NCBI RefSeq assembly: GCF_932294415.1
Contig: NC_065542.1
Location: 49,702,942-49,766,941 of the forward strand
Reading direction: 5' to 3'
Source of the DNA: Quercus robur
Lineage: Eukaryota; Streptophyta; Magnoliopsida; Fagales; Fagaceae
DNA length: 64,000 nucleotides
Below, in pieces: positions 23,329 through 35,200 of the stretch (position 1 is its first letter; the number at the start of each line of letters is the position of its first letter). The notes beneath the pieces are model-generated. The model made no database searches. It had not been told where the DNA came from and saw nothing but the letters and a program-made list of their open reading frames with translations. Both the position numbers and the translations under genes were made by a program.

Positions 23329-26300
23329 GAGAAATAGGATTAGAGAATTTGAATATTAAAATTTGTACACTCTTTCTTCCTCTTAAAAAAAAATATTGCT
23401 TTTTCTAAATGAGTTCTTCTCAACAAAAAAAAAAAAAAAATGTCTTCATTAATTGCAAAAATTACACATTTTTCTAATCATAAATTTCTCAAAAAGATTT
23501 GAAGGTTCAACAACATTTTTTTTGGGGTCAAAATCATGATTAAATATTTACTACTTTTCATCTAATTAAGTTTACCTAATTAATATAGTCTTTTTGTTTC
23601 CAAAAAAAATAGCATCTTAAATTATTTTAACCTTAAGTTTAAAAATTATCATTTGACAATTACGCACCCTTGATGTGGTGGTCACTCCACAAGTATAAGT
23701 ACTTGTGAGGTGTGAGGGAGTTTCTCATACATATACACTTAGATTAAATTAGAGTAGAAATTCTATCTTGTATAAAAATAAAAATAAAAAATAAAAATTA
23801 TTATTAGGATCGAATAATTTTGTAGGCCCAGTCACTTTAGTCTTTCCATCTATTGTTGCTAAGACAACCTTGTTCATATCCTTACATATATATATATATA
23901 TATATGGAGAAGAGTGTTAATATCCTTAATTAATACGACATTGTTTCATCAATTTTAGCATTAAAAATTTATTTAAATATTATTGTATTAATTTAACTAA
24001 ATTAAAGAAAATGAAAAAACGAATATATTAATTACACAGTCCCTGGACTCGTAAAGTAACTTTGTTATCGCCAAAAGGAAAACTCCATTTGTTCCGACGG
24101 CCCAGTCAGTGCAACCAAAATCTGAAGAGCCCCATGAGAGAGAAAGAGAGAGAGAGATGATTTAAAATTTTTTTTAAAAAAAAAAATTTAATAAAGTTTA
24201 GTTACAAAACTGGTTGTAACTTAAAACTACAACCTTACTCAATAAAAATAGACACATGTCATGATCGTAACGGGTCTGCACTAGACAAAAACCGCGCCCT
24301 TTTAAAAATCTAACCATTGAATTGTATGTTCCTTACCCTGTTAATATACATGTCAAATTTAAAATTAATCGGATATTATTTACTATATAATCTATAAAGT
24401 TATATTTTATAGATAATTTTAAACTACAAAAACTTGCAATTTAAACAATTTATTAATGATATAGCAATCGATCTTCAATTTTCTAAAAATTTTGCAAGAA
24501 AAGAGGATATAACAAAAAAAATTTAATCCAATGATAGATTTGTCAAAATTTACATCTAATAAAAAGATATTGAATAATGTTGTAACTTAAAGTTACAACT
24601 AATTTTGTAACTAAACTTTGTTAAAAAAAATTATTATTTAATTGTTTTATTTTGAAGATTAGATATTTGGAGGTGGAGATTTTTATTTGTGGTTGGTTTT
24701 CTCCGAAGGACTCAGTCTCAGATTTTTGTTCTAATTTGATTTGAAAAGATAAGAGAACGAGATACAAGTTTTGACTGCACCCAAATCTGACCTCAGATAA
24801 GGATTATTTTTTATTTTTTTGTAATGTTGTTAATTTTTTTATGAAATAATTTGGTTAAATTGGTATAAATTGTTATATTTACTTTTAAATAGCAAAACTA
24901 GGGTAAGGAGAAAACATACCATCTATCCGCTATATGGGGTGGATGTCTTGCAATATGTGGGCCCCACCAATTTGTGAGGCCTACGTGTTATTAGAGGGTT
25001 GCTGCATACATTGGATGCGTGCAGGTAAAACTTTCTCCATAATAAGGGTTTGAACAAAACAATTCTCACAACAATGATTGGAAGAACTTTTTTTTTTTTT
25101 TTTTGGGTGGAGAAAAATGATTGGAAGAACTTAATATACTGAAATGACAATTTAACAAAGTTATTAGATGTAAACTGAATTTTTGACCATTTATTTTCAC
25201 TATAATATTGTTTAGAGAGAGTGAGAGAATTGCAAGAACTACCTTAAAACAACTCAAGCTATTTAAAAAAAATAAATAAGTAAATAAATAAAGAGTGCTG
25301 TCGTGTTAGTGCAAAAGGCTCTATGAGAGTTAAGGCTTTTTTTTTTACCTTAAACAAAATGAAATTAATTAATAATAGTTAAATTACAAACTACATCCCT
25401 AAAATTTAGGGATGTTTGGATTTTACACTTTAAAGTTTCAAAATAAGAATTTTATTCTCTAAAATTCTATTCTATTTGCATTAGTAGTACTTTTATCCAT
25501 ATTTTTCATTAAGTGCCACGTAAACTTGTAACACGTGTTTAGTTTATTCAATAAAATGATGTCATGTCATCTTTATTATACCATGTTATTTTTAATTATT
25601 TAATTTTAATAAACTACAAAATTATGTGGCATTATTTTATTAGATAAACTAACCTCCCGTAACAAATTTACGTGACATTTAAAAGAAAATATAGATGGAG
25701 GGCTGTTGAGACCATCGGAATAGAACTTCAAAAGGTAAAATCCAAATTTTGAAATTTTTGAGTGTAAAATTCAAACACTCTCAAATTTTGGAAGTTTAGT
25801 TTACAGTTTAGCCATTAAAAATTTAGTGATGAGGAGATTAAAAGTTTTTTTTGAAAATAAATAAGACAATTAGGGAAGAAACTTATATATTTTTCCTATA
25901 GCATGATATGGAAGAGTTATACTGCGGTGTGAAAGATGTGTGACAAGACTTAGCCATTGGTTGCAAAAGCAAAGTTTAAAATAAATAAATAAATAAAACT
26001 TATATTGTCATCGTCTTCTTTTTTTTTTAGAGGTATTGTCATCGTCTTCTAAACGTTGTGTAACGAAGGATAAGGTCATAAGGATACCTCTAACTGTCGT
26101 GATAACATAGAACGAAGTCACTTTAATAGTTAATTGGTTAAAAAATTAGGAATTGGAACAACATTGTAGGTTGTAGAACATTATAAAATAAATAAATTAA
26201 AAAAAGTACAAAAAATTTAATTTTGGGTCCAAAACTTCAATATACTTAAATTTTTTAAATATTTATAATTGCATTTAAAATAAAATAAAAAAAATCAAGC

Positions 26301-27314
26301 CTAGTGGGGCTACGGCTCCCTTGACCTCTTTGTGACTCCACCATTGAATCATCAAGAGTATCTAATACTGTAATGTTTAGTTGAAGCATTCGTCTATTAC
26401 ATACTTGACAAATAAATTTTTTATTTATACTTTTATATATATATATATATATTGTGTCAAATAAAATTTTAAAGTCTCACAATTTTATATATCATTAATA
26501 TATATTATTAATTAAATTTATGCTATAATCTATATTTGAACCCTCCAATATTTACTCAAAAAAAAAAACCCTCCAATAAAATTTTGACATATTATATTTT
26601 CTTTAAATGTTATAATATATAGTTTCGTCTATTAATGCAATCATTATAAATATTTAATGCTAGAATATATAGTTTAATATATCTACAAGCATTTTTTGAA
26701 GAATAATATACCAACAAACATGATTATAATAATTATCTTTTAATAATTATTATAATCATCGAAATTTCAATTTTAAACAACCAATATTTTTATTAAAAAA
26801 TCATATTAATATTAAAAGGTTGGCACTAAAGAACAAAAACATTATTCAGGATACAAAACAAAAGAAAACTTACTGATCCCGTAAATCCCATCCAGCAGCA
26901 TTAGCAACTTTTGTCAAAGCAACTCTCCATTTTTCCACATCTGCAATAGTCTCTTTGAAACGCTCTTCATGTTTAGCAAATGCTTCAGCAAAAGTCCCCG
27001 TCTGATTCCTCACATCACTAGGATCCACATAGTGGAAAACCGGTAAAACTGTCAGCTTCTTCATTTCCATGCACTCAACGATGTCTGCTAGTTCAGTCAA
27101 GCACCAACTCGACGAAGCATAGTCATTTGAGAGAATAACGATAGCAAAATCTTGATTTTTTTATTGCTTTAGAAAGCTCTTCATTAATGAATGTTCCTCG
27201 CTCGAGCTGTTCATCATCTCTAAATGTATATATGCTTTTTTTATTCAAAGCAGTGTATAGATGATCTGTAAAAGTTTTGCGGGTCTCGGCCCCTCTGAAA
27301 CTGAGAAAGGCATC
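19200..27314 (-). CDS. TIR-NBS-LRR disease resistance gene (five visible exons, TIR frameshifted)
   Basis: Minus-strand exons, 5' to 3': TIR 27314-26874 (5' end in the gap), NBS 22483-21400, first LRR 21278-21003, LRR 20906-19878, and C-JID/post-LRR 19793-19200. All junctions have GT-AG borders and join in phase; the TIR exon ends in CA and the NBS exon supplies A. TNL proteins are intracellular immune receptors: the LRR and C-JID sense a pathogen effector, the NB-ARC switches with ADP/ATP, and the TIR acts as an NADase signalling through EDS1. NBS and LRR frames are fully open. The TIR exon has a one-base frameshift, so as assembled the gene cannot make a full TNL. Intron 1 is 4390 bp, long for the family and filled with MITE-like repeats. 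Confidence 0.85.
19209..19256 (-). mobile_element. Ultra-short retro-insertion with 16-bp target duplication
   Basis: On the plus strand, gtctagactgagactc (19209-19224) is followed by T10 and gatagg, then by gtctagtctgagactc (19241-19256), a 15/16 direct repeat. Read on the minus strand this is CCTATC plus an A10 tail between target-site duplications, the signature of a 5'-truncated LINE or SINE insertion. One repeat plus insert is 32 bp and explains the frame change at the TNL tail. Slip-repair with filler DNA is the alternative. Confidence 0.55.
19794..19877 (-). other. 84-nt TNL intron 4, frame-preserving, built on (CT)n
   Basis: Borders are AAG/GTCTCTCT and ATTTCAG/GATCC. The intron is exactly 84 nt and holds no stop in the coding frame. 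If retained it would add 28 residues, a serine-leucine repeat followed by a hydrophobic stretch, between the LRR and the C-JID segment. The microsatellite makes up its 5' half. Confidence 0.8.
19878..20906 (-). CDS. TNL exon 4: main LRR block
   Basis: 343 codons with about a dozen leucine-rich repeats. It starts SSDELKLIDLSDSKNLI and continues through PDFSGVPNLEQLIL and GCSRLKNFPKSV to IPIGPEYDF..LLYLVNCFK. No stops. It ends LIK at 19878, followed by GTCTCTCT, which opens a short intron made largely of CT repeats. Confidence 0.9.
21003..21278 (-). CDS. TNL exon 3: start of LRR domain
   Basis: 92 codons, phase 0 at both ends. It starts GTDLVTGIFLN, the usual linker after the MHD exon, and continues through FSNMKNLRLLKISN, LPQGLNYLSSKLRYIHWDGY and SLPTIFEPKELVELIMPCS to LWKGIK. 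This small exon between NBS and main LRR exon is standard in TNL genes. Confidence 0.9.
21400..22483 (-). CDS. TNL exon 2: NB-ARC domain
   Basis: This uninterrupted exon of 1084 nt begins YQAKVIEKIVGEI after the acceptor. Motifs in order: P-loop GMGGMGKTTL, kinase-2 VLIILDDVD (the aspartate after LDD is the TIR-class form), RNBS-B GSRIIITTRD, GLPL box as GVPLALEVVGSSL, RNBS-D FLDIACFF, and MHD as LQMHDLLQDLGR. All nucleotide-binding residues expected for a working switch are present. The donor is ACA before GTAAGT at 21398-21399. The open frame extends a little upstream of the acceptor (to 22545); that extension is intronic because the TIR exon joins in phase at 22483. Confidence 0.92.
22296..22318 (-). 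promoter_or_regulatory. Possible miR482/2118 target site over the P-loop
   Basis: The minus-strand P-loop coding sequence contains GGAATGGGTGGAAT, the core complement of the miR482/miR2118 superfamily as I recall it. Those microRNAs cut NBS-LRR transcripts here and start secondary siRNA production in many eudicots. Fit outside the core is imperfect. No microRNA gene is visible in the window. Confidence 0.35.
23115..23275. mobile_element. Small MITE-like element with ~40-bp inverted repeats
   Basis: The left arm 'tttagtttacctccagtact' and the reverse complement of the right arm 'tttagtttacttctaatact' agree for most of about 40 bp, followed on both sides by 'tttttaactaga'. The element is about 160 bp with no coding content. 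A clear target duplication was not identified. Confidence 0.6.
24183..24632. mobile_element. MITE-like element with ~50-bp inverted repeats
   Basis: The left arm contains 'aaagtttagttacaaaact' then 'ggttgtaactt'. The right arm in reverse complement gives 'aaagtttagttacaaaatt' then 'agttgtaactt'. Length is about 450 bp and it is AT-rich without coding potential. Flanking A/T runs hide the exact ends. Confidence 0.7.
25377..25828. mobile_element. MITE-like element with ~65-bp inverted repeats
   Basis: The left arm reads 'gttaaattacaaactacat' and on to 'ggattttacactttaaagtt'. The right arm in reverse complement reads 'ggctaaactgtaaactaaac' and on to 'gaattttacactcaaaaat'. The arms pair imperfectly over about 65 bp and enclose about 320 bp without coding sequence. 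Confidence 0.7.
26874..27314 (-). CDS. TNL exon 1: TIR domain, with one-base frameshift
   Basis: The exon enters from the gap with DAFLSFRGAETRKTFTDHLY, then FRDDEQLERG and LSKAIKKS, and after a frame change continues ILSNDYASSSWCLTELA, VLPVFHYVDPSDVRNQTG and the closing AGWDLRD. These are the TIR box motifs in family order. The frame change is explained by one extra T in the TTTT run (plus-strand A-run 27146-27149); one base fewer restores the family pattern. The catalytic glutamate region (SSSWCLTEL) lies after the shift. The exon ends at GATCA before GTAAGT (26872-26873). Confidence 0.85.
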
Positions 27315-27814
27315 NNNNNNNNNNNNNNNNNNNNNNNNNNNNNNNNNNNNNNNNNNNNNNNNNNNNNNNNNNNNNNNNNNNNNNNNNNNNNNNNNNNNNN
27401 NNNNNNNNNNNNNNNNNNNNNNNNNNNNNNNNNNNNNNNNNNNNNNNNNNNNNNNNNNNNNNNNNNNNNNNNNNNNNNNNNNNNNNNNNNNNNNNNNNNN
27501 NNNNNNNNNNNNNNNNNNNNNNNNNNNNNNNNNNNNNNNNNNNNNNNNNNNNNNNNNNNNNNNNNNNNNNNNNNNNNNNNNNNNNNNNNNNNNNNNNNNN
27601 NNNNNNNNNNNNNNNNNNNNNNNNNNNNNNNNNNNNNNNNNNNNNNNNNNNNNNNNNNNNNNNNNNNNNNNNNNNNNNNNNNNNNNNNNNNNNNNNNNNN
27701 NNNNNNNNNNNNNNNNNNNNNNNNNNNNNNNNNNNNNNNNNNNNNNNNNNNNNNNNNNNNNNNNNNNNNNNNNNNNNNNNNNNNNNNNNNNNNNNNNNNN
27801 NNNNNNNNNNNNNN
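27315..27814. other. Assembly gap of exactly 500 N
   Basis: The round number suggests a scaffold placeholder, so true length is unknown. It hides the first TIR codons and any promoter or leader of the resistance gene, and possibly the promoter of the divergent callose synthase gene. Confidence 0.98.
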
Positions 27815-28457
27815 TAATTGTTTGCATGTTTGGAACTATTTTTGTTAACTTAAGTCATCTTGGACTGTCTTTTACTTCCACTTCTCTGTTCCTGTTTCTG
27901 TTGACTACACAGGCCGAGACCTAGAACCCAGTTCATAAATTTGAAGATTTTGTCTTTTGTTTCATTGTTTACTGACTGAAGGTGGAGACATATAGTTCTG
28001 TGTATATGTGAGGTACATAAAAAGTTTTGTTTGTGTGTATAATATGGCTTAGTTGAGGTATGTTTTACATGTGAATTTGGAAACATATATTAGACTTCAT
28101 TAATTCTTTGTTTCTGTACTTTGGTTTTCTTTCCTTAATTATAGAAAAAAAATTCTATTCCACTTTGTTTGATGCTAACGAAGTGATGTAAGACAGAGTC
28201 TACAAAATTTCCCTCGTTATTTTAGGTTTAGATTATTTATTTCAAGTGATTTTAATGATTTTAACTCAATAGAGTTTTATTTTTATATATATTTTATTTT
28301 TAACTCTTTTGCTTTTTTGGTGTTTTTTAATATTTTGAATTTGTGAAAAAATAGAGTTAATTATTGAATTATGCTCAGTTGATCAGTTGGATGAAGTTTT
28401 TGAATTCCATGTATGGTTTATACTTTACGTGAAGAATATTTGATTGGTTCTGACAGG
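27815..28457 (+). promoter_or_regulatory. Upstream region and probable 5' UTR intron of callose synthase
   Basis: No coding sequence of its own. The segment ends in the acceptor-like TTCTGACAG at 28449-28457, 40 bases before the callose synthase ATG. This suggests that a 5' UTR intron ends here and that the first non-coding exon lies upstream, in 27815-28440 or in the gap. CT-rich patches at 27868-27905 could be leader sequence. No TATA box was assigned with confidence. Confidence 0.45.
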
Positions 28458-28497
28458 AATACAAAGTGGCTTGAGTTATATTTGTTTGGGTCTGGAG

Positions 28498-30112
28498 ATG
28501 TCACATAGAAGGGGGTCTGATCAGCCACCGCCTGTGCGGATTTTGAGGACTCAGACTGCCGGGAATTTAGGAGAGCCGATCTTGGATAGTGAGGTGCTGC
28601 CTTCTTCCTTGCTTGAGATTGCTCCAATTCTTCGTGTGGCTAATGAAGTCGAGGCTAGCAATCCAAGAGTTGCTTATCTCTGTAAGTTGCAGTTTTATTT
28701 ATACTAGACACTAATATGTTTACACTCTTGATAATTAAATAAAAAATATCAATTTTTCCTATATAAAAAAAAGAAAAAACTTTTTTTTTTAAACACTTTC
28801 TTAAGAAATCAAAAAGTAAGGTAAGGAAATATTCATTTCTAAATAATATAAACTTACAAAATATTGTGCATAAATTTACATCATCTCTCTTATATTTTGC
28901 TCTTACTAGCCTTTTGGCATTTCCAATTAATTGTTATCAATTGATATGGGTTGCTCATGTTCTCTTCCTCTTTATTTTCATTCATTCTCCTTACTTGCTC
29001 CAAAAAATCAAATGATATAAATATAATATAGTAATGGGTTCCAAAACATTACTAATGGCTAAAGATTTTTTTTCCTTACTCTATATATTTTCAAATCAAA
29101 TTTGGATATGTTCTCTCCCAATTTTTTTGTTAACTTTTTTCTTTTATTCGTTTTCATGCTTCTCGTCTCACAACTTTCAATTTCTCAAAAGAAAAAATAA
29201 TTCTTCATTTTTATTGATTGGTTTGGGGGTATAGATAAATAGCAAGAGAGGCGAGCATATAAGATTTATTTTATTTTTTTTTTCTGGGTCCTAATATTAT
29301 TTATTTCAATTTTTTTCTTTATTCATTATATGATTTTTGGATGGAGATAGAGTTTTGATTTTATGACAGTTTGTTATGGGATTTATTTCCTCGTCAGCAT
29401 ACTTCAATTTTTAATAAAATAAAAAAATAAAGAAAAAACCTTCTAGCATATCACAGGGTCAGTTTGGTTGGAGATAAAAAAGTGAGAAAATAGAAAATGG
29501 AGAGAAAATGGAAAAGTGGGAGGATAAAAGGCATTTTAGTTTTCTCTCAAGGTGTTTGGTTTGGGAGTGGAAAAGTGAAGGGATAAAAAGCTCTTTTGTT
29601 TGATATTAGAAAGAAAAATGAGAGGATGAAAAATATAATTTTTGTAAATTTACTCTTATACCCCTATTAAATAAAACAAATAAATAAACAAAGCAACACA
29701 TTATATTTTTATTTAAAAAGTGCATATAAATTGACACTTCATTCTTTTTAAATATTTAAAAGGAGTCCAAAAACTCAAAACTGATGAGGAAATGCTTAAA
29801 AAAAAAAATAACGAGGAAAAAAAATAAAAAAAACCACAAAAAAAAAAAAAGAATTTGGAAAATATAAGGAATGAGAAGAGACAGAAGAAAAAGGATGAAA
29901 AAAATAAAATGAGAAGAGACGAATGAAGAGGACTAAACCAAAAAGAAAGAAGAATGTCATAAAGGGGGCATTTTTGTTCAAAAAACCACCCCAACCATTT
30001 TTGGCCCGATTTTCTTTCCAATTATTTGGGAAGGAAACATTTTGGTGGTTTCAGAGAGAAAATATCAAAGCCCCACCAATTTTCCATCCTAAATTTACTC
30101 CAACCAAACACA

Positions 30113-30147
<35 letters not shown>

Positions 30148-32236
30148 CCCCTTTTTCATCTCTCTAAAATGACCCCAACCAAATACCCTTCGGTATGGGT
30201 TTGAAGGGCAAACAAGATCGTGAGGACAATGAAAGTAATCGTATTAGAGACTGTTCTTGTGGCTAACCTGTCAACCAACATTTTCTAAATTTCAATGATA
30301 CTTCATACTTAAATGGTGTATCATTCAAATAAGACTTCATATTTATAACCTTGTCCATTAAGCTTATTTTGATTACGCAAAGATCCTGGAGGCCTAGCAT
30401 TTCAAGGTACAACTTGTATCAAGAAATTTTGGAAAGCGTTGTAATAGATTGGTGGAACAACATGCAATAATTTAGAATGCAAAGGGTAGGCCTAGCTTCA
30501 TGGGTAAGAATGAAAAGATTGATGGTTATTTTTTTTCCTCGTGATTATGATGAAACATTACTTTACACAAATCATAATCATAGGAAAAATAATTATTTGA
30601 AGGGGATTGCAGCGATAACCTCAATATTTGTTCATTTGGGAGAATCAAAATTTGGATGTCATTCTTGGAGAGGGATTTCCAATTTTTAGAATAATTTTAT
30701 TATTATAGAAATCGACAAAGATCATGTTTTGACAAAGGTTGACAAGTTAGAAGACAAAAATTTGAAAATAAGATATTATTTTAAAAAAAGAAAATATGGA
30801 GTTAATTAAGGAGATTGACAAAAATTATAAGAGATTATAATAAATACTATGGAAGATTTAGTTAAAGTTAAATATGAGGCTATAATCCTAAGGTGTCAAG
30901 ATCCCATCAACAATTTATCAAAGATATTGATTTTTTTGGAGTAGGAGTTGCAAATTTTGACTTTAATCCTTTGTTGACTGATGTAGCAAATTAATTGAAA
31001 AGTTAATGAAAAGAAATTTTATGTTACATTTTCCCAAGGATACAAGCTTTAACTAGATCCAATTATTGAAATATTTAAAGTAGCTTCTTATTTATAGCTG
31101 AATGTTTCAATTTTAGACGGAAACTTAAGGCCAAGTTTCATTAAAGTGTTAAACTCGAAAAAAAAAAAAGGTTTCATTAAAGTGGAGGGGTCAGATGTGG
31201 AACAAAATATGGGGGTTAAATTTTATTGTTTAAAAAATCTAGGGCATATGATTTTATTTTCTTGATTATATATTTTAATGCTTTGCAAGTCAAATTAGAG
31301 TCTATTATGGAATTATATAGATTAGGATAGGTTAAGGAATATTTTTACTAGTAAAATAAGCTTTTATAATCTCAAAAGTTATCATGACTTTTAAGTGGAA
31401 TTTGTAATGTGTCTTTGTACTGAAATTATATTCTTTCGTCTTTGTGTGTGTGAATTTGATTCTCAAGATAATTTTTATTTTTTTTTATTTTTATATATCC
31501 TTTAAATAATTTTGTAATTTATAAAATGAAATAATAATTTTCTTTCAATAAAAAGTTTGCATTTTATTTATTTATGGTAGATTCCAAAGTGTGTTTGTGT
31601 ATATATATATATGCATGTATGTATCTAAATATATGTGAGGTAAATATTATGTCCTGCACAAGACTTCAGAGGGATGGATGCTTTATAATTCATCATGCAC
31701 CTTTTATCCTGTAACGATACGCTACAGATATGAATGCATTTGGTCTTTTGCTGGAGGCAATGGTTAATTACTTAATCAACCGAATATTCAGTTAGGTCAT
31801 GGTGTTACAGCATCTATTCTGTTTGTTTGTTTGATTGATTTATTTTTTCAAAGTGTACAAACTTTTGTAGGTTTTGAGAGACTATAGTAGGTAGCCTTAT
31901 CTTTAAATTATTGGAGATGCTAATTCCTATACTTAAATTCGCAACTAGTTGCTTTTAGGGGAAGACACAAGTCACATAAGTCATTAGACCAATGCTCTAA
32001 TTAGTTGTTTTTGTTATCTGTATCTTTATTTATTTTGCTGTTTTTGTTTTTTTACCCTGTATAATTTATATTGGGAAATACTGGCCTTTTCTCCTTAACT
32101 CACATTTATATTGTTTATTTGGGTTTTTCTACGATCAATCTCATTTTAGTTCAAATTCAATTGCGAGGCATTATTTTTTTCATTGCTACTATTGTTTCTC
32201 CAAACTAATGAATCACTGCATCTGGTTTTGTCTATT

Positions 32237-32270
<34 letters not shown>

Positions 32271-35200
32271 ATGTCATGCCCTAGCAGAATTTAACATGGT
32301 GCATATCTCTGAACGAACGCAGTAATGGGAATTTTCTGAATGCTGATATGTATCTGAACACAAATGCATATTTATGTCAATGCTGGAATTAGGTCGGCTT
32401 TATGCCTTTGAAAAAGCTCACAGACTAGATCCAACTTCTAGTGGACGTGGTGTTCGCCAATATAAAACTGCACTTCTTCAACGTCTAGAAAGGGTACGCT
32501 CTAAAATCACTTGCCCGTTACATCATTTTTCTCTAGTAAGTAATATTATTCTTGAAGTATCTCAATTAAACGGTTAAAAATTTAAATAAAGAAGTGTTTC
32601 TTTTATGATGAATTTATTATTATTATAATTTTTTTTTTTTGTTGAGAATTTAAACTTCCGCCACATTATGAATTAGTTATTTTATTCAAACAAATGGAGA
32701 AATACAAAAGGAGAAACTGTTAGGACAGTATAAACATGCTATTAGTATGAACTGCATAAAAAATTGACAATTTATATTGCTAAAGACTAAGAAACTTGAC
32801 AATTTAAATAAGGAATATGCCACACACGGTGTGGAACCCTGTTCTGAATGCAACCTCAATAGAACCTGCCCGGGCATAGAGATTTCATATATGCATCATA
32901 ACTGCAGCTTTATTCCACTCTTCCACCTTAAACCCAAGCTACATTTTATTTTAGGCACACAAACCCAAGTCCCAAGAGACTTTTGCACCAATAGCTTTGT
33001 CATCATTGCCAGTACAAAGAAAGGCATAAATTTTCTTCTTTGTTAGCTAAATTACTCTTTTAGGAAGTATGAATAATCCTGACAGTACACTTGGATAGTT
33101 GGATACCGTACAAAACGCATTGCAGCAATTGTAAAATCCCTGCAAAATGATTCTCCTTTACTTTATATTATATTAGTAAAACGCTAACCAATATGTGAGG
33201 TTGCCCTTCGCTAAGAAAGTCTCCCTCTGGAAACTTCTCTTAGGTAGTGGCACTGCCGTCCCTTCCTGGTGAAGGTGATTTTTAGTCCCTTGTGATAACA
33301 ACGCTATCTCAAGGCTTGTGGTTTTTTTTTCTTAGGGGTCTGGGAAACACATAGGCTAGGTTCAAAACTCTGTGACACCGTTAATGGAAGATATTACAAA
33401 GCGCTGGAACTCGATCTCCCTGTCGGAAAAGGAAGGGATGGGTCTTCGTCTGAAAGAAGAGCAAGCTTCAACGGAGTTTGCCATTGCAGCGAGATTCCTA
33501 ACAAAGCGCCCCCTTAACATTGAAGCAATTGCTAATACCTTCACTCCTCTGTGGAGAGCAAAGTCAGGTTTTAAAATTAAGAATCTCGGCAACCACTTGA
33601 TTCTCTTCTCCTTTGACAACATAGGTGATGTTCAGAAAATCCTCAAATCAGAGCCTTGGATCTTTGATAAGCACTTAATGGTGCTTACCCAGTATGAGAA
33701 AGACACCTCCCTTAACCCCCTAGATCTAACAAAGGTTCCCTTTTGGGTACAAGTGTATGATATTCCAGTCAGATTCAAAAATAGAGAAGTAGCAGAACAG
33801 ATCTGTGAACCCATAGGAGCCATCATTCATCCTCCAAACGCTCCTGACAGTGATGGTGGAAGCTTCATCAGAGTTAGAGTTCTTGTTGATATCTCCTTAC
33901 CAATCTGCAGAGGTAGACTCATCACACTGGAAAATGGAAAAGAGCATTAGGTCTCATTTAAATACGAGCGTCTTCCTAATTTGTGCTATTGGTGTGGGCT
34001 CCTCACCCATGGAGATAGAGATTGTAATAAATGGATTGACAGTAAAAGATCTCTGCAAATAGAAGACTAACAATTTGGCCCCTGGCTCAGGGCCCCACCT
34101 TTCCAAGCTGCTAGAAAGAATATATTAAATGTGCCTGGATTTTTTGCAAAGAAAGACAAAGTGAACTCCGTCCAATTCTCTCTAGGTACGCTCTCTCAAC
34201 CGTCCACGGTGTTCCCGGAAATGGTCTCGGTATCCACCCCTCCCCCTCTGTCAATATTAATAGTGAAAGACCCCATGAAGTCAAATCCCGAAAATTCAGG
34301 GGTCTCCCAGGCCACATCAATTTCAAAACTTAAACCCACTAGGATGGTTCCCCCCAATTCAGATTTTGAGCATCTGATCCAAGAGATTGACCAGGAGATT
34401 TCACGTTATGACCATAATGGGCCCCTTCGTATGGATAGTACTGGGCCTACCTCTAATTTGGACCCAAATCCAGACTCTAACACTTCATCCCCCAAACCCA
34501 CTAAAACCTCCCCTCTTCAAGACATAACTAATCTGAATAGGGCCTCCCCTCCACCCCGAGCCCATGAAGAAAAGAAATGGGTCCGAATTCAAAGGCCTAC
34601 AACTCATAATGAAGAAAATTCTTTGGGTGTATCTCTGGGCAAACGTAATCACTCTGTAACATAGGAAGAACTTGCCCCTTCCAAACACAGAGCTCATCAT
34701 GACTCCAAACAAAATGAGAACCATTCTTCAACGGTGGCGGCTGCTCTCCAGCTCCGCCGAACCAAATGAGTTGGCTCTGCTGGAACGTACGCGGGCTTGG
34801 GAACCGGCGTATCGTTCGTGAACTCAGATCATTAGTTCGAGCGCAAGATCCCACTGCTCTTTTCTTGGCCGAGACTTGGGCAGGTGAAGATCGTTTGAAA
34901 AGGATTTGTGGGGAACTTTTGTTTGATTGTTTTTGGATTGTCCCCCAAGTGAATAAAACTGGTTGTTTAGCTCCCTTTTGGAAAAAATCAGTGCACATAG
35001 AGGTAACCTCTTCCTCCCCCAACCATATTGATACCATTGTTGGTCGTAATCCAGATTCACAATGGCGTTTTACAGGTATTTATGGCTTTACGGTAGCAGC
35101 TCGAAAGCCTGAAACTTGGGCTCGTATCAGGTCTCTCCATTGTAGTGCTTCCCTCCCCTGGCTGTGTGCAGGGGACTTCAATGAAATTTTATGGTCTCAT

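Larger units (their letters stand above)
22484..26873 (-). other. TNL intron 1 (4.4 kb) with MITE-like elements
   Basis: Between the TIR and NBS exons there is no coding sequence. Three inverted-repeat elements are listed separately. The rest is AT-rich, with T-runs (23310-23329, 25090-25105), (TA)n at 23888-23905 and 26437-26452, and a 'ctagtggggctacggctccc' patch near 26300 that resembles dispersed plant repeats. Confidence 0.7.

Noticed and set aside
27123-27924. ORFs of about 200 codons spanning the N block
   Set aside because: They are open only because N carries no stop codons; apart from the TIR part they have no evidence.
29713-30204. Phenylalanine- and lysine-rich ORFs
   Set aside because: Produced by A-rich low-complexity sequence inside the MITE; the same artefact recurs at 48989-49224.
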